Position numbers and translations under genes: made by a program
From: CAVZLD01 sp963776055
Lineage (GTDB): Bacteria > Planctomycetota > Planctomycetia > Pirellulales > Pirellulaceae
Reading direction: 5' to 3'
Length of the DNA: 64,000 bases
Assembly: GCA_963776055.1 (NCBI GenBank)
Contig: CAVZLD010000005.1
Span: 186,001-250,000, forward strand
The notes under the pieces: model-generated
What the model was told of the DNA's origin: nothing
The model's database searches: none
Seen by the model: only the letters and a program-made list of their open reading frames with translations
Part shown: positions 1-9,337 of the stretch, one piece after another
How positions within the stretch are numbered: the stretch's first letter is position 1
How the letters are laid out: each line of letters begins with the position of its first letter

Positions 1-2112
1 CGCGAATTCGATTCGTTTGTTACGTGGCAGAGACTGGACAGGATTCGTCCTGCCATCCAAGCAACGGAGTTCGTCCTGCAACATCCGATTACGCAAGCAC
101 TCGGCGAAACACAACATTTCCTCCGGACGATTCTGCTCAAGCAGGCATTGGACGAGCAGATCATATGCTTCGCCGAACCGCTCGTAGAATGCCAATTGCT
201 GCTGGCGGGAACCCGGCAATGTGGCCGCGGCGAGATCAACGATCTGCAGGCTCGATTGCAGGCAATCCGTCGCCTCGGGCAGCCGATCCTGCTTTTCCAG
301 TACGCGCGCCAAGCCGATCTGCGCGTTGAAACGATCCATCGGCAGTGCCGTCGTGTTCTGAAAACGATCGATTGCCTTTCGGTACTCCCGCTCGCCTGTT
401 GCGAATTGTCGTCTCAGATAGTGCACATCCCCCAGGCAACGGTGGATCCGAGCTTCCCACAGCGAGTTGCCTTTTGGATTCTCCGTGAGCAGTGCTTCGC
501 AGATGTTGGATGCCTTCGTCAACGAGTCGTCTGCCTTCCTTGTATCGCCGCGGAACTGCAGCCGCCGGCCCTGTTCCAACAAAACAAGCGTTAAATAGTA
601 GCGCGCTTGGCGTTCTCCGGGGCGATCGCCACACGTTCGAGCGATCTGGCAGGCTTTTCGACAGCAGTCACCCGCTTGGCGGAGATGGGCTTCCGTCGGA
701 CGCGCGAGATATGCGTTTGCCAACAGACAGTACAACTCGATCAGATCCGGATGGTTTGACCCGCAATTCTCTTCCATGAAATCTCGGACGGTCTCGTATT
801 GTTCCAGGAGATCCGAATGGTCAGATTCCTGCATCTTCTTCAGCGACAAACGATGCAGCAGGCTGCGGGTGAGCCCCTGCAAGGCAGTGGCGTGCCAATC
901 CTGTTGAGCCGAAAGTTCGCGCCAGTCATGTAAAGCTTGCTTGTAGTGAGAATCGGCTGCGGCATAATCTCCTTGCGCCGCCGCGACCTGTCCCAGTTCG
1001 TCATGTGTGCGTGCCAGCAGGGCCTGGCCACGAGTCGCCTCGCGCGGTTCCCGTGGCGACAACGAGTGTCGAGGTACGATTTCCAGCACTCGTTGGTAAT
1101 AGGCTTCTGCCGTTTCGATGTTCCCCGAAGCGGCTTCCAATCCGCCGATTTGGCTGAGCAACTGACCGGTGAAAACCGGGTTTGCCGTCGGCGAAGCCTG
1201 CGAATGCTCCAACAACTCCTTCGTTAATTGGCGAGCTCTTGGGAGGTGGTCTTCATGTGCGCTGACCCGTGCCAGCGTCAGAACGGCGTTATGACCACCT
1301 TTCTTGGCATGCTCCAACAGCGTCTCGCGCAACCGAGTGATGGCGAGATCCACGTCTCGCGGTCCGGCGATACCGGTCCGGTAGTGCACGGCAAGCTGCC
1401 GCAGTCGGAGCGGATCCTGGGCGATCTGCTGCAGAGCAATCCTGGTCGAAGCCTCGACACGTGACCACCGGCGGGCGGCCGCCGCATTCCATTGCGGGCG
1501 GTCTTCTCGATCTGAATCTGCCGCAGCCAGGCGCCGCGCCACTTTGGTGCGGGTCAGCCAGAGATCAAGCTCCAGCATCGGATCGTATTTCGGCGTGGTG
1601 AGCTGTTGCAGCAATTCCTCCGCGGCTTGGTCCTGACCCAAAGCCAGATGAAGCCCGGCCAAGTGCAGTCCATTTTCACAGCGATCGCGAATGTCGTTCG
1701 GCCTAGGAATCGCCTGCGAGTGACTCGAAAGCAGCTTTTGATATCGCCGTCCCGCTTCGAGTGCCTTCGGCATTGCGGAACGCCCCATCTGCGGATAGCA
1801 ATCACGCGACAGTAACCGCAGGCACTGCATCCGGACCGCTCGGTTGCGAGCATGATCCGCGGCGTCCACGGAATCAACGGCTTGCAGTGCCTGCTGCAGC
1901 GCCTGCTCGGCCAGTTCATACTGGCGTTTCTCGAGATAGTGACGACCTTGTTCCACCATTTGCTCGGCGACGGAGAGCAAGCTGCCTTGGCCGCTGACGG
2001 GGGCGGAGAAAAAGGCCAGCGTCGCAATCAGAATCCAGCCGACCGATTGTCTGTGCCGAGTCGTTGCGAACCATGCGGGAAGGTTTCGCTGATTGGTTCG
2101 TTCAGGTTTCAT
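1..2112 (-). CDS. Exported TPR protein, probable TPR-CHAT family (C-terminus beyond window)
   Basis: The minus-strand frame is open from the ATG at 2112 to the window edge (704 codons, no stop), so the gene is truncated only by the window. Residues about 25-42 form a signal peptide or anchor (WILIATLAFFSAPVSGQ). After it come helical repeats typical of tetratricopeptide arrays, e.g. YELAEQALQQALQAV near the start and YGAAADSHYKQAL-type pairs later. The last visible stretch (QQQLAFYERFGEAYDLLVQC, then a leucine/arginine-rich helix) resembles the linker before the CHAT peptidase domain of planctomycete and cyanobacterial TPR-CHAT proteins. That CHAT domain is inferred, not seen. The start lies 21 bp after the stop of the kinase gene on the same strand, so the two are probably co-transcribed and functionally linked. 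Identity of the TPR part is fairly secure; the protease part is a prediction. Confidence 0.7.
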   Translation of the reverse strand, partial: MKPERTNQRNLPAWFATTRHRQSVGWILIATLAFFSAPVSGQGSLLSVAEQMVEQGRHYLEKRQYELAEQALQQALQAVDSVDAADHARNRAVRMQCLRLLSRDCYPQMGRSAMPKALEAGRRYQKLLSSHSQAIPRPNDIRDRCENGLHLAGLHLALGQDQAAEELLQQLTTPKYDPMLELDLWLTRTKVARRLAAADSDREDRPQWNAAAARRWSRVEASTRIALQQIAQDPLRLRQLAVHYRTGIAGPRDVDLAITRLRETLLEHAKKGGHNAVLTLARVSAHEDHLPRARQLTKELLEHSQASPTANPVFTGQLLSQIGGLEAASGNIETAEAYYQRVLEIVPRHSLSPREPREATRGQALLARTHDELGQVAAAQGDYAAADSHYKQALHDWRELSAQQDWHATALQGLTRSLLHRLSLKKMQESDHSDLLEQYETVRDFMEENCGSNHPDLIELYCLLANAYLARPTEAHLRQAGDCCRKACQIARTCGDRPGERQARYYLTLVLLEQGRRLQFRGDTRKADDSLTKASNICEALLTENPKGNSLWEARIHRCLGDVHYLRRQFATGEREYRKAIDRFQNTTALPMDRFNAQIGLARVLEKQDRLPEATDCLQSSLQIVDLAAATLPGSRQQQLAFYERFGEAYDLLVQCLLEQNRPEEMLCFAECLRNRMLQDELRCLDGRTNPVQSLPRNKRIEFA

Positions 2113-2133
2113 GCTCGCCGATCTATCCAATTT

Positions 2134-5100
2134 TCATTTCCCCGAGTCGAACGCGGGTTTACGGGGGTATACGACGGCGCGCCATGCTCGGAGGTCTGAC
2201 TGACGAATCGCCGCCGAGAATTGCTCGCCAAGACCGGCTTCGGACGCGGTGGACGTCGGACCCGGACTGCGCATCATCTCCTCCGCATCCTCTGCGACGA
2301 GGGGGAACTGCCGGGCGGGGCCGTGCGTGCAAGCTCGTCGAAGACTTGCCGTCGGTTGGAATCTTAGCTGCGATAACCGTTCAATCGCCTCCGATGGCAG
2401 TGGTGCATCCGTCACGGCGATGAGGAACATCTCGAGTCCATGCTGTTGCTTCGGCCACAGTTCCCAGTAGGTCCATTCCTGAGAGTCTTCGGAGTCGGGC
2501 GACGGCGGAAACGCAAACTCCTGTGACTTGGCCGCGACTTCCGATCGAGGTGCTTCGGGGTAAATCCAATCCGCCGGGTCGTGCTCGGACAACAACAGAG
2601 CGTAGACGTGACCCGGGCGGTCGAGCTGGATACCGAGACGGACTCGATCACCGTCGGAGAGCGGCAAGGTCCAGCTGGATTGGCGGTCGGTCAGACGGAA
2701 TTCTTCGAAATCGCGCAGAACGATCACCTCCACTGCCGGTTCGTCGATCGGCGGGGGGAGAGTTGGTGTTACGGGGCGGAACCACAGCCCTAGGAGAATG
2801 AGCAACGGCAGCCCGGCGAGTGCGAAAATGGTAGTGACGCGCCGCGGGGGACTTCCGTTTCTTGAGGGGGCAGCCAGGGCCACCGCATCCCGCAGAGCAT
2901 CGGCCATATCGATGGCGGTGGTGTACCGATCGGCCGGGTTCTTCGCCATCGCCTTGACGCAGATGACTTCCAGGTCTTTGGAAATCGACGGGTCCATGGT
3001 TCGCGGCGGGTTGGGCACTCGACGCTCGATCTGATCCAAGATCGCTTGCATGCTGCCGCAGTCCCTGTTGAACGGGCGGCATCCGGTGAGCAGTTCGTAG
3101 AGGATTACACCGAGTCCATAGATGTCGACTTGGGGACTGGCCCAGTGCGAGTCGCCGCGCGCCTGCTCGGGTGACATGTAGGCAACCGTGCCGACCATCC
3201 GTCCGCGGTCTTCGCGATAGAATTGGTCTTCCACTTTGGCCAGGCCGAAATCGGTCAACCGCACATGCCCTTCCTCATCGATCAGAATATTGGAAGGAGT
3301 GACGTCGCGGTGGACGACTTTGTGTACATGGGCATAGTGCAATGCTTCGGCGATTTCGGTACACCAACGAACCGCTTCCTCGCGACTGTAGTTGTGTTGG
3401 CGATATCGATCACGCAAGGTCGAGCCGGTCACGTATTCATAGACGACGTAGCCTCGCCCGTCTTCGATTTCCCCGGTGTCGAGCACCGACACAATCCCCG
3501 GGTGGTGCAGTCGAGCGGCGCCGCGTGCCTCGTGCAAGTAGCCTTGGACCTGTTCACTGGAGAGTGTGCGACTGGGAAAGGGGACCTTAATGGCTACTTC
3601 GCGTTTCAGTTTGGCATCGTGGCAGCGATAGACGCGGCCAAAGGTACCGGCGCCGATCTCTTCCAAGACCTCGTACCGACCGATGTGCGTTGGCCGGGGC
3701 TCGCTTGTCAGCATTTGCGTGGGCTTGGTGCCGGAATCCATCGCCGCGGTGACGTCGGGATTACTGCTCAAGATGGCTTCGACATCCCGACCGGGGAAAC
3801 GCTGCTGGTACTCGCTGATCGGCGGATTTTCCCCTCGCCGGCGCCGCAGTCTGTATTCTTCGGCGATCAGCTCGTCGACCGAGCCGGAGTCCGGCGGAAT
3901 CTCGGTCAACTCTTCCAGGTAGTGTTCCACCGGGACGAATTCGCCGGCGCGGAAGCGATGTTCCATGTCGACTGCCGCCAGTTCAAGACATGCCGCGGCT
4001 CGGTGCTGCGGAGCGACGGAAGCTGTCAGCTCGCGCAGATTCGGATAGCCGTCTTCTAGGGCGTCTTCATACTCGTCAACACAGCGGGCAACGTCCCACC
4101 AGCTAGCTGGTAAGAGTTCTTTGATGTGCCTGCTCATCGCCTCGACCTCATACGCTTCTTCTGTGAATCGTTGCGCAGCCAAAGAGCTCGAGCGAACGAC
4201 GGGAAACCGAAGAGGGTGGTGTCGCGTCGTTTCCCCTGGGCTGATGGGCAACGCAGAAGGGAAAAGAGTTTCGATCGGTTCGGAAGGAAATGGTTCGGTG
4301 TGCCAGGGCGTCGACCAGCGAATGCCGTGGACCACCGGGAAAGAGGCCTGTTCTTCTTCTGTCCATTGCGAGTGTCGCCTGCGCGAGGCTTGTCCCAAGC
4401 GATGGGCGGCGATGGCTAAGGAGCTGATCGCCAGCGTGCCCACGACAGCCCAAGTCGCATAATCGGGACCCAAGATCGACCGGTCGGGATGGCCCGTTGG
4501 TATCCGTGTTGCCAGGGCCGAGCTCGGCAGTGGACTGGGAACCACGGGTGCTGGCGGCAGAGGCACCTTCACGGGGTCAATTTCCGGGCCAATACGGTCG
4601 CCCGGTGGGATGGGATTCTCCGGCGGTATCCCGGCAATTCGCTCGGCGGGAAGCCATTCCTGCAGAGGAACCTGGTAGAACGCCCACCAGTCCCGCAACG
4701 CATAGCCTGGGCCCGGCTCGAATTTCGGGAATGGTTCCGCATCGGGCTGGGAGTCATTCCCCTGGGCGATCAGTTGTTTCGCATCGATGAACGCGGCGAC
4801 GAACAGTTCTTGCACCGTTTCAGGCGCAATGGGCAGATTCATCGCGACGAGTACTCTTTCCGTTGTCCCGTAGGCTGCTTGTCGCACGTTGTTCGCGGCA
4901 GCGTCGATTACATGGAGGATCGACCGGACGAGAATGTTGTCCGAGGGAAACTTCGGGTCCGGCTTTGGGTCTGAATCGCCAGTGCCAGCACCGGGTGGAG
5001 TCTTCTTTTCGCCGGGTGCGATCGGCCAGAAATCGTGAAGCAGTGCGTTGATGCTCAACGCCGTTTCTTCTTCGGTCTGCTCGTGGCCCGGATTGTTCGA

Positions 5101-6768
5101 ACCTGGTGGGAGAGTCGGCCACGCGTCGCGTCCATTCAGGGCGGCGCTGATTTCACGGTTCCAGCGACTGCTCGATCCCCAGTTCGCCTGCCTGGGGTAC
5201 GATGAATAGATCACGTCGTAGGCGGCGATATTGCCATCGGCAAGGCCCGCAAGGACAAAGACGAGATCATCAGGACAGCTCGAAGGGGTCGGGGCCAGCA
5301 CCTTCATAGTTGCGGTCGTAAAGGCGATCTTCGTCACCGAATCGCTGTTTCCTTTGGGTTCGACGGGGCTGATCGTTTTCGTGAATCCGTCGCTATTCGA
5401 CTCCAGCAGAAAGACCGAATGATCCGCGGTCGCCAGGAATAGACTGTCTCGCAAGCCTTGCCCGTGAACATACGAGACGGCAGCGCGGACTTGCGAGTTG
5501 CCAGATGAGTCGATGTCGTTTAGCGCGATGGATTGAGTCCGCCGCGGCTGGGCGTGATCGACGGCAGCGGCGAAATCGTAAATCACCGTCAGACGGTTAC
5601 TGGCGATGTTGACAGTGGTCAGATCCGCTCGCCGATCGCCGTCAAAATCCCCGACCACGATCTGCGGAAGTCGGTCGCCCGTTTCGTAGCCTTGCGGGTT
5701 GCGATCATCGAAGAATCCATTTCCGACTCCGGGCAGAAGAAAGACCTTTCCACCACTGCCTGCCGCATGCTTTGCCACGACCAGCAGATCCACGACGCCA
5801 TCGTCCGTGTAGTCGGCGACTTCGATATCGAGCGGTCTGAAGTGATCGGCAAGTTGCAGGCGAGGACCGACACGCAGCAAGGATCGCCCGTTTCCGATCT
5901 GACCCAGCAGGATCGATATATCGCGGCATCCTTCGTTGGCCACGGCCACATCGGCGAGTCCGTCACCGTTCAGGTCGGCCACCGCCAGTGCCGCCGGACT
6001 GGTTCCAACCGGAAAACTCTCGGGCTCATCGGCGTAACCACCTCCCGGCAGCCCTCGATACACGAGAAGACGATTACCGCCGCGATCGACCACCAGGATA
6101 TCCTGCTCGCCGTCGCGGTCCAAATCGACGACTTCCACGGCACCCGGAGCGAATCGGTCGTCGGTTCTGCTATCGATCGTCTCACGACTTTCCTGCGAAC
6201 CGTTCTTGTCAATCACGATCTTTCCGCTCTGCTGTCCCTCCTGACCTCCATCCGTATTTGTCAAAACGACGGAATAACCGTTGTCGGCTGAAGCGTCCTC
6301 CACGATCGCCAGGCCCACCGTCGGCTCGCGATCAAACCGCGTGGCGAAACCTCCGTAGCCATCGCCGATCAGCTCGAGACAATCACCGGCGGAGTTGCCA
6401 ACGATCAGGTCTGGGATGTTATCGTCGTTGATATCCTGCGACGACAATCCTCGGGGTAAAGAACCTGCGTTGAACCGAACGATATCGCTGTCGTTGTCCC
6501 GCGTGTACTCCGTTAGATTCCCGTACTCGTCGCCACGAAAAACCGAGATCGTCTCTTCCAGTTCATTGAGAACCACGAGATCGAGATTGTTGTCATCGGT
6601 CAGCTGGGCAGCATGAAGGTTGGTCGGGCCACTCCCGGTCGCGAGGTATCTGGGTGCTTCGAAGCCACCCGTCTTTCGGCCCAGCCAGTACGCGACCGTA
6701 TTCGACCCGGTATTGGCAACCACGAGGTCCGGTAGGCCGTCTTGATTGAAGTCCGCACTGAGTGTTCC
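2134..6768 (-). CDS. FG-GAP surface region fused to TM, Ser/Thr protein kinase and DUF4384-like domain (3' part of giant gene)
   Basis: A single open frame of 1529 codons from the first Met at 6723; homology continues upstream to a frame break near 6768. First come about 8 FG-GAP/VCBS repeats with calcium loops such as DFNQDGLPD and DLNGDGLAD. Next is a Pro-rich linker and a TM helix at about 4461-4393 (WAVVGTLAISSLAIAAH) followed by Arg residues. A cytosolic linker leads into a kinase domain at about 3681-2885: P-loop GAGTFGRV, VAIK lysine at 3588, catalytic loop HRDVTPSN at 3312, DFG at 3252, SPEQARG. A second TM lies near 2832-2782, then a DUF4384-like beta domain (about 2730-2376). The catalytic-loop Lys is replaced by Thr. 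An internal ATG at 4137 (MSRHIKELL) with GAGG upstream could start a separate kinase product. The fusion is directly visible; its function as a receptor kinase is inferred. Confidence 0.8.
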   Translation of the reverse strand, partial: GTLSADFNQDGLPDLVVANTGSNTVAYWLGRKTGGFEAPRYLATGSGPTNLHAAQLTDDNNLDLVVLNELEETISVFRGDEYGNLTEYTRDNDSDIVRFNAGSLPRGLSSQDINDDNIPDLIVGNSAGDCLELIGDGYGGFATRFDREPTVGLAIVEDASADNGYSVVLTNTDGGQEGQQSGKIVIDKNGSQESRETIDSRTDDRFAPGAVEVVDLDRDGEQDILVVDRGGNRLLVYRGLPGGGYADEPESFPVGTSPAALAVADLNGDGLADVAVANEGCRDISILLGQIGNGRSLLRVGPRLQLADHFRPLDIEVADYTDDGVVDLLVVAKHAAGSGGKVFLLPGVGNGFFDDRNPQGYETGDRLPQIVVGDFDGDRRADLTTVNIASNRLTVIYDFAAAVDHAQPRRTQSIALNDIDSSGNSQVRAAVSYVHGQGLRDSLFLATADHSVFLLESNSDGFTKTISPVEPKGNSDSVTKIAFTTATMKVLAPTPSSCPDDLVFVLAGLADGNIAAYDVIYSSYPRQANWGSSSRWNREISAALNGRDAWPTLPPGSNNPGHEQTEEETALSINALLHDFWPIAPGEKKTPPGAGTGDSDPKPDPKFPSDNILVRSILHVIDAAANNVRQAAYGTTERVLVAMNLPIAPETVQELFVAAFIDAKQLIAQGNDSQPDAEPFPKFEPGPGYALRDWWAFYQVPLQEWLPAERIAGIPPENPIPPGDRIGPEIDPVKVPLPPAPVVPSPLPSSALATRIPTGHPDRSILGPDYATWAVVGTLAISSLAIAAHRLGQASRRRHSQWTEEEQASFPVVHGIRWSTPWHTEPFPSEPIETLFPSALPISPGETTRHHPLRFPVVRSSSLAAQRFTEEAYEVEAMSRHIKELLPASWWDVARCVDEYEDALEDGYPNLRELTASVAPQHRAAACLELAAVDMEHRFRAGEFVPVEHYLEELTEIPPDSGSVDELIAEEYRLRRRRGENPPISEYQQRFPGRDVEAILSSNPDVTAAMDSGTKPTQMLTSEPRPTHIGRYEVLEEIGAGTFGRVYRCHDAKLKREVAIKVPFPSRTLSSEQVQGYLHEARGAARLHHPGIVSVLDTGEIEDGRGYVVYEYVTGSTLRDRYRQHNYSREEAVRWCTEIAEALHYAHVHKVVHRDVTPSNILIDEEGHVRLTDFGLAKVEDQFYREDRGRMVGTVAYMSPEQARGDSHWASPQVDIYGLGVILYELLTGCRPFNRDCGSMQAILDQIERRVPNPPRTMDPSISKDLEVICVKAMAKNPADRYTTAIDMADALRDAVALAAPSRNGSPPRRVTTIFALAGLPLLILLGLWFRPVTPTLPPPIDEPAVEVIVLRDFEEFRLTDRQSSWTLPLSDGDRVRLGIQLDRPGHVYALLLSEHDPADWIYPEAPRSEVAAKSQEFAFPPSPDSEDSQEWTYWELWPKQQHGLEMFLIAVTDAPLPSEAIERLSQLRFQPTASLRRACTHGPARQFPLVAEDAEEMMRSPGPTSTASEAGLGEQFSAAIRQSDLRAWRAVVYPRKPAFDSGK

Positions 6769-6769
6769 A

Positions 6770-9337
6770 TCAGGTTGTCGCCGGGGAATGAAGCAGAGGT
6801 GTCTCTTGTCCGTCTTCGAAATTTACCGATACGCCGTAAAGCCGTGTGGATGTGGTCAGCCGAAGGGCGGTTTCGAATTGGGAAAGGTCTCCCGTGTTTT
6901 GCAGTACGGTCACATTGCCAGCGCCCCGGTTGGTGACGAGAAGGTCCGGCTTCTCGTCACGCGTTCCGTTCCTGCCGGTCACATCCATCACGATCACGTC
7001 GTCCGGCACAGAATCTTTCAGTGCACCGCGGATCGGACTGACTCGGAATTCGTCGGGCTGGGAAGAGTCCAGGATGTAAAGACGGTTCTCTGCGGCGTCA
7101 AGGACAATCAGGTCGTCGATCCCATCTCCGTTTAGGTCTCCCGCCGTAATGCGGCTTGGCAGTGTCCCAACACGAAGCGTGTCGACGAGTGTGAGTTGTC
7201 CCGGAATCCATTCGTACAGCGAAACGACTCCTGCCTCTTTTGGCAACTCTTCGATCGGCTGATGGATGACGGCGACAATCGGATTCGTGTGCTCGTGGTA
7301 GCCATGCACGATCACCAAGTCGCGAATGTTCTCCAAGCTGTCATCTTCCGGTCTTGTCCTGAAGGAGTTCGCGGGCCCATACTCGCCCGCCTCAGCATCC
7401 CAACCTCGATACGTAAGCTTGCCGAGGGCATCGACCAGCAGGATATCCGCATGGTCTACTGCATCTCGATCGCCCATTCCATCCGGGTCATTGTCAGGGG
7501 AAAGGAGTTGCGGCGGAACGCGAACATCCAAGGCAATCTGTTCCGCCTTCTCCGAGATCCTGTCAGGCAACTCCAGCAGCACCTGGACGTGGCTACGGTC
7601 AATGTCCACCTCCACCTTGTCCGTTAGTCCGTCTCCGTTCCAATCGATGTTGATCTCTTTGCTCAGGTCGTCAACCCGCCACTGCAGGGCCGCAAGTTGT
7701 TGTTGCGAAAACGCCTGTTGGCCGGACGGTGTGAAGCCTTCGTTCCAAAGCAGGGAGACGTCGTGGGAGCCGCGATTGCCGATCACCAGATCCAGCCGGC
7801 CGTCTCCGTTAAAATCATCGGCCGCGATCGCACCTGGATTCTCCGCATCGATGATCGGAACAATCTGGTCAACCCATTTGAGAACGACTTCCCTGGTTCC
7901 TATTTCGTGCGGCAAGCTTTTCGCCGCCATACTCCAAAGAATGACTACCTCGTTTGGAATCTCGTTAACCTTGACGATGTCCAGGAAGCCATCGTTGTTC
8001 AAGTCGCGAATCAAAACCGGCGTATCCGCGTAATCGCCAATGGGTGAGATCGACTCGTCACCGCCTTCGTACAGCAATTCGGGTGCCTGAAAACCACTTC
8101 GGCTCGACTGGCCTTTCTGTCCCCAGATCACCCAGATACGATCGTTGGAAAGTTCCGTGAGCACAAGATCGGTATACCCATCCTGATTCAAGTCGGCCGT
8201 ATCGATCGAACGCGGTTTGTCGAAGGGCGAGGAAGCAGCGAAGAAGCTGTTGGGAAAGCCTTGCGTGTGGTTCAGCAGGCCGGGCGATGTCGTCGACAAA
8301 ACCGTGACACTGGCGGCCTTGTCGCTGACCAAAGCCAGGCCAGGCAGGTCGTCCTCCGCGTCCATGTCCAAGTCGACGACGACCATGCCTTGAGCTTGAG
8401 CAGGGACAGCTTGCTTGGCCGCGGGCGTGATTTGAAACGTGCCATCACCATTTCCCAGGAACAACTTGATGACAGACTCATCGCCCGTATTTCCATCGAC
8501 GTGGATGGCCACATCGAGCTGTCCGTCGCCGTCAAAGTCGGCAACGGCTGCGTGTTCCGGTTGTTTGCCAACTTCTTGGACCCACACGGAATGGAAGTTA
8601 CCGGTACCGGTGCCGAGCCAGACGGTGATACTATCTTCGTGATCGTGGCACAACAGAAGATCCAGATGGCCGTCCTGATTGAAATCGTGAGCTGTTACAA
8701 ACTCTGGGTCTTCTAGTGTGGGAAAGCGGATGGCCGGCCGGAAGGCTTGCTGCCCATCACCCAGAAACAGCTCAAACTCGTTCGCGACATCGTTGATCAC
8801 GATGAAATCGGCTTGTGCGTCTTCGTTAAAATCCCCCGTGACGAAACGGCGAGGAAAGAACGCGACCGAGTTGTGCAACTCCTTTTCATCGGTGGTGGAA
8901 TTCGTCAGGGATTCGTCCGCGCTGTCGGTTGTGTCCTGATCGAGAGAAAGGGACCTTGCCGCGGAGAAACCATATTGACTGTTTTCGAGGTACGAAGCAT
9001 CCTGCGATAGTCGATTGACGGTCGTGAGATGGACCCACCCCTCTTCGTCGGGATCAAGGGCCTCAATCGATTCGGGATAGGCACCGACGGCGCGGTATTC
9101 CGGGCGAAAGCGACCGTCCGTGGTGGCATAGAGGATCGTCACATTGTCCGATTGCTGGTTGGCCACCGCGATGTCGGGGCGACCGTCGCGATCAAAGTCT
9201 GCTGTGGTCAGGGAACCAGGTGACTGACCCTGCGGAAGAAATACCTGTGTGATGCGATTCCAACGGTCTTCGCCCAGTTGCCCGTCGGACGATGCGGCTG
9301 CCCAGGAAAATGTCTTGGACGCTGCGCAGTGTCCCAT
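6770..9337 (-). CDS. FG-GAP/VCBS repeat region, middle part of giant surface protein (frame-broken)
   Basis: An open frame of 855 codons made almost entirely of FG-GAP/VCBS-type repeats. About eleven calcium loops of the form DxNxDGxxDxxxxN are visible, e.g. DFDRDGRPDIAVAN, DFNQDGHLDLLLCHD, DLNNDGFLDIVKVN and DLNGDGIDDLIVLD. Such repeats build the seven-bladed beta-propellers of integrin alpha-like ectodomains. It is not an independent gene: the apparent Met at 9337 lies inside a repeat, and its stop at 6770 interrupts another repeat that resumes one base out of frame (TT then PDGTLSADF) in the next segment. A break within about 9340-9250 joins it to the upstream segment, with a third frame giving ANGDGTL in between, so probably two indels occur there. 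It is extracellular by analogy with the family. Confidence 0.8.
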   Translation of the reverse strand: MGHCAASKTFSWAAASSDGQLGEDRWNRITQVFLPQGQSPGSLTTADFDRDGRPDIAVANQQSDNVTILYATTDGRFRPEYRAVGAYPESIEALDPDEEGWVHLTTVNRLSQDASYLENSQYGFSAARSLSLDQDTTDSADESLTNSTTDEKELHNSVAFFPRRFVTGDFNEDAQADFIVINDVANEFELFLGDGQQAFRPAIRFPTLEDPEFVTAHDFNQDGHLDLLLCHDHEDSITVWLGTGTGNFHSVWVQEVGKQPEHAAVADFDGDGQLDVAIHVDGNTGDESVIKLFLGNGDGTFQITPAAKQAVPAQAQGMVVVDLDMDAEDDLPGLALVSDKAASVTVLSTTSPGLLNHTQGFPNSFFAASSPFDKPRSIDTADLNQDGYTDLVLTELSNDRIWVIWGQKGQSSRSGFQAPELLYEGGDESISPIGDYADTPVLIRDLNNDGFLDIVKVNEIPNEVVILWSMAAKSLPHEIGTREVVLKWVDQIVPIIDAENPGAIAADDFNGDGRLDLVIGNRGSHDVSLLWNEGFTPSGQQAFSQQQLAALQWRVDDLSKEINIDWNGDGLTDKVEVDIDRSHVQVLLELPDRISEKAEQIALDVRVPPQLLSPDNDPDGMGDRDAVDHADILLVDALGKLTYRGWDAEAGEYGPANSFRTRPEDDSLENIRDLVIVHGYHEHTNPIVAVIHQPIEELPKEAGVVSLYEWIPGQLTLVDTLRVGTLPSRITAGDLNGDGIDDLIVLDAAENRLYILDSSQPDEFRVSPIRGALKDSVPDDVIVMDVTGRNGTRDEKPDLLVTNRGAGNVTVLQNTGDLSQFETALRLTTSTRLYGVSVNFEDGQETPLLHSPATT

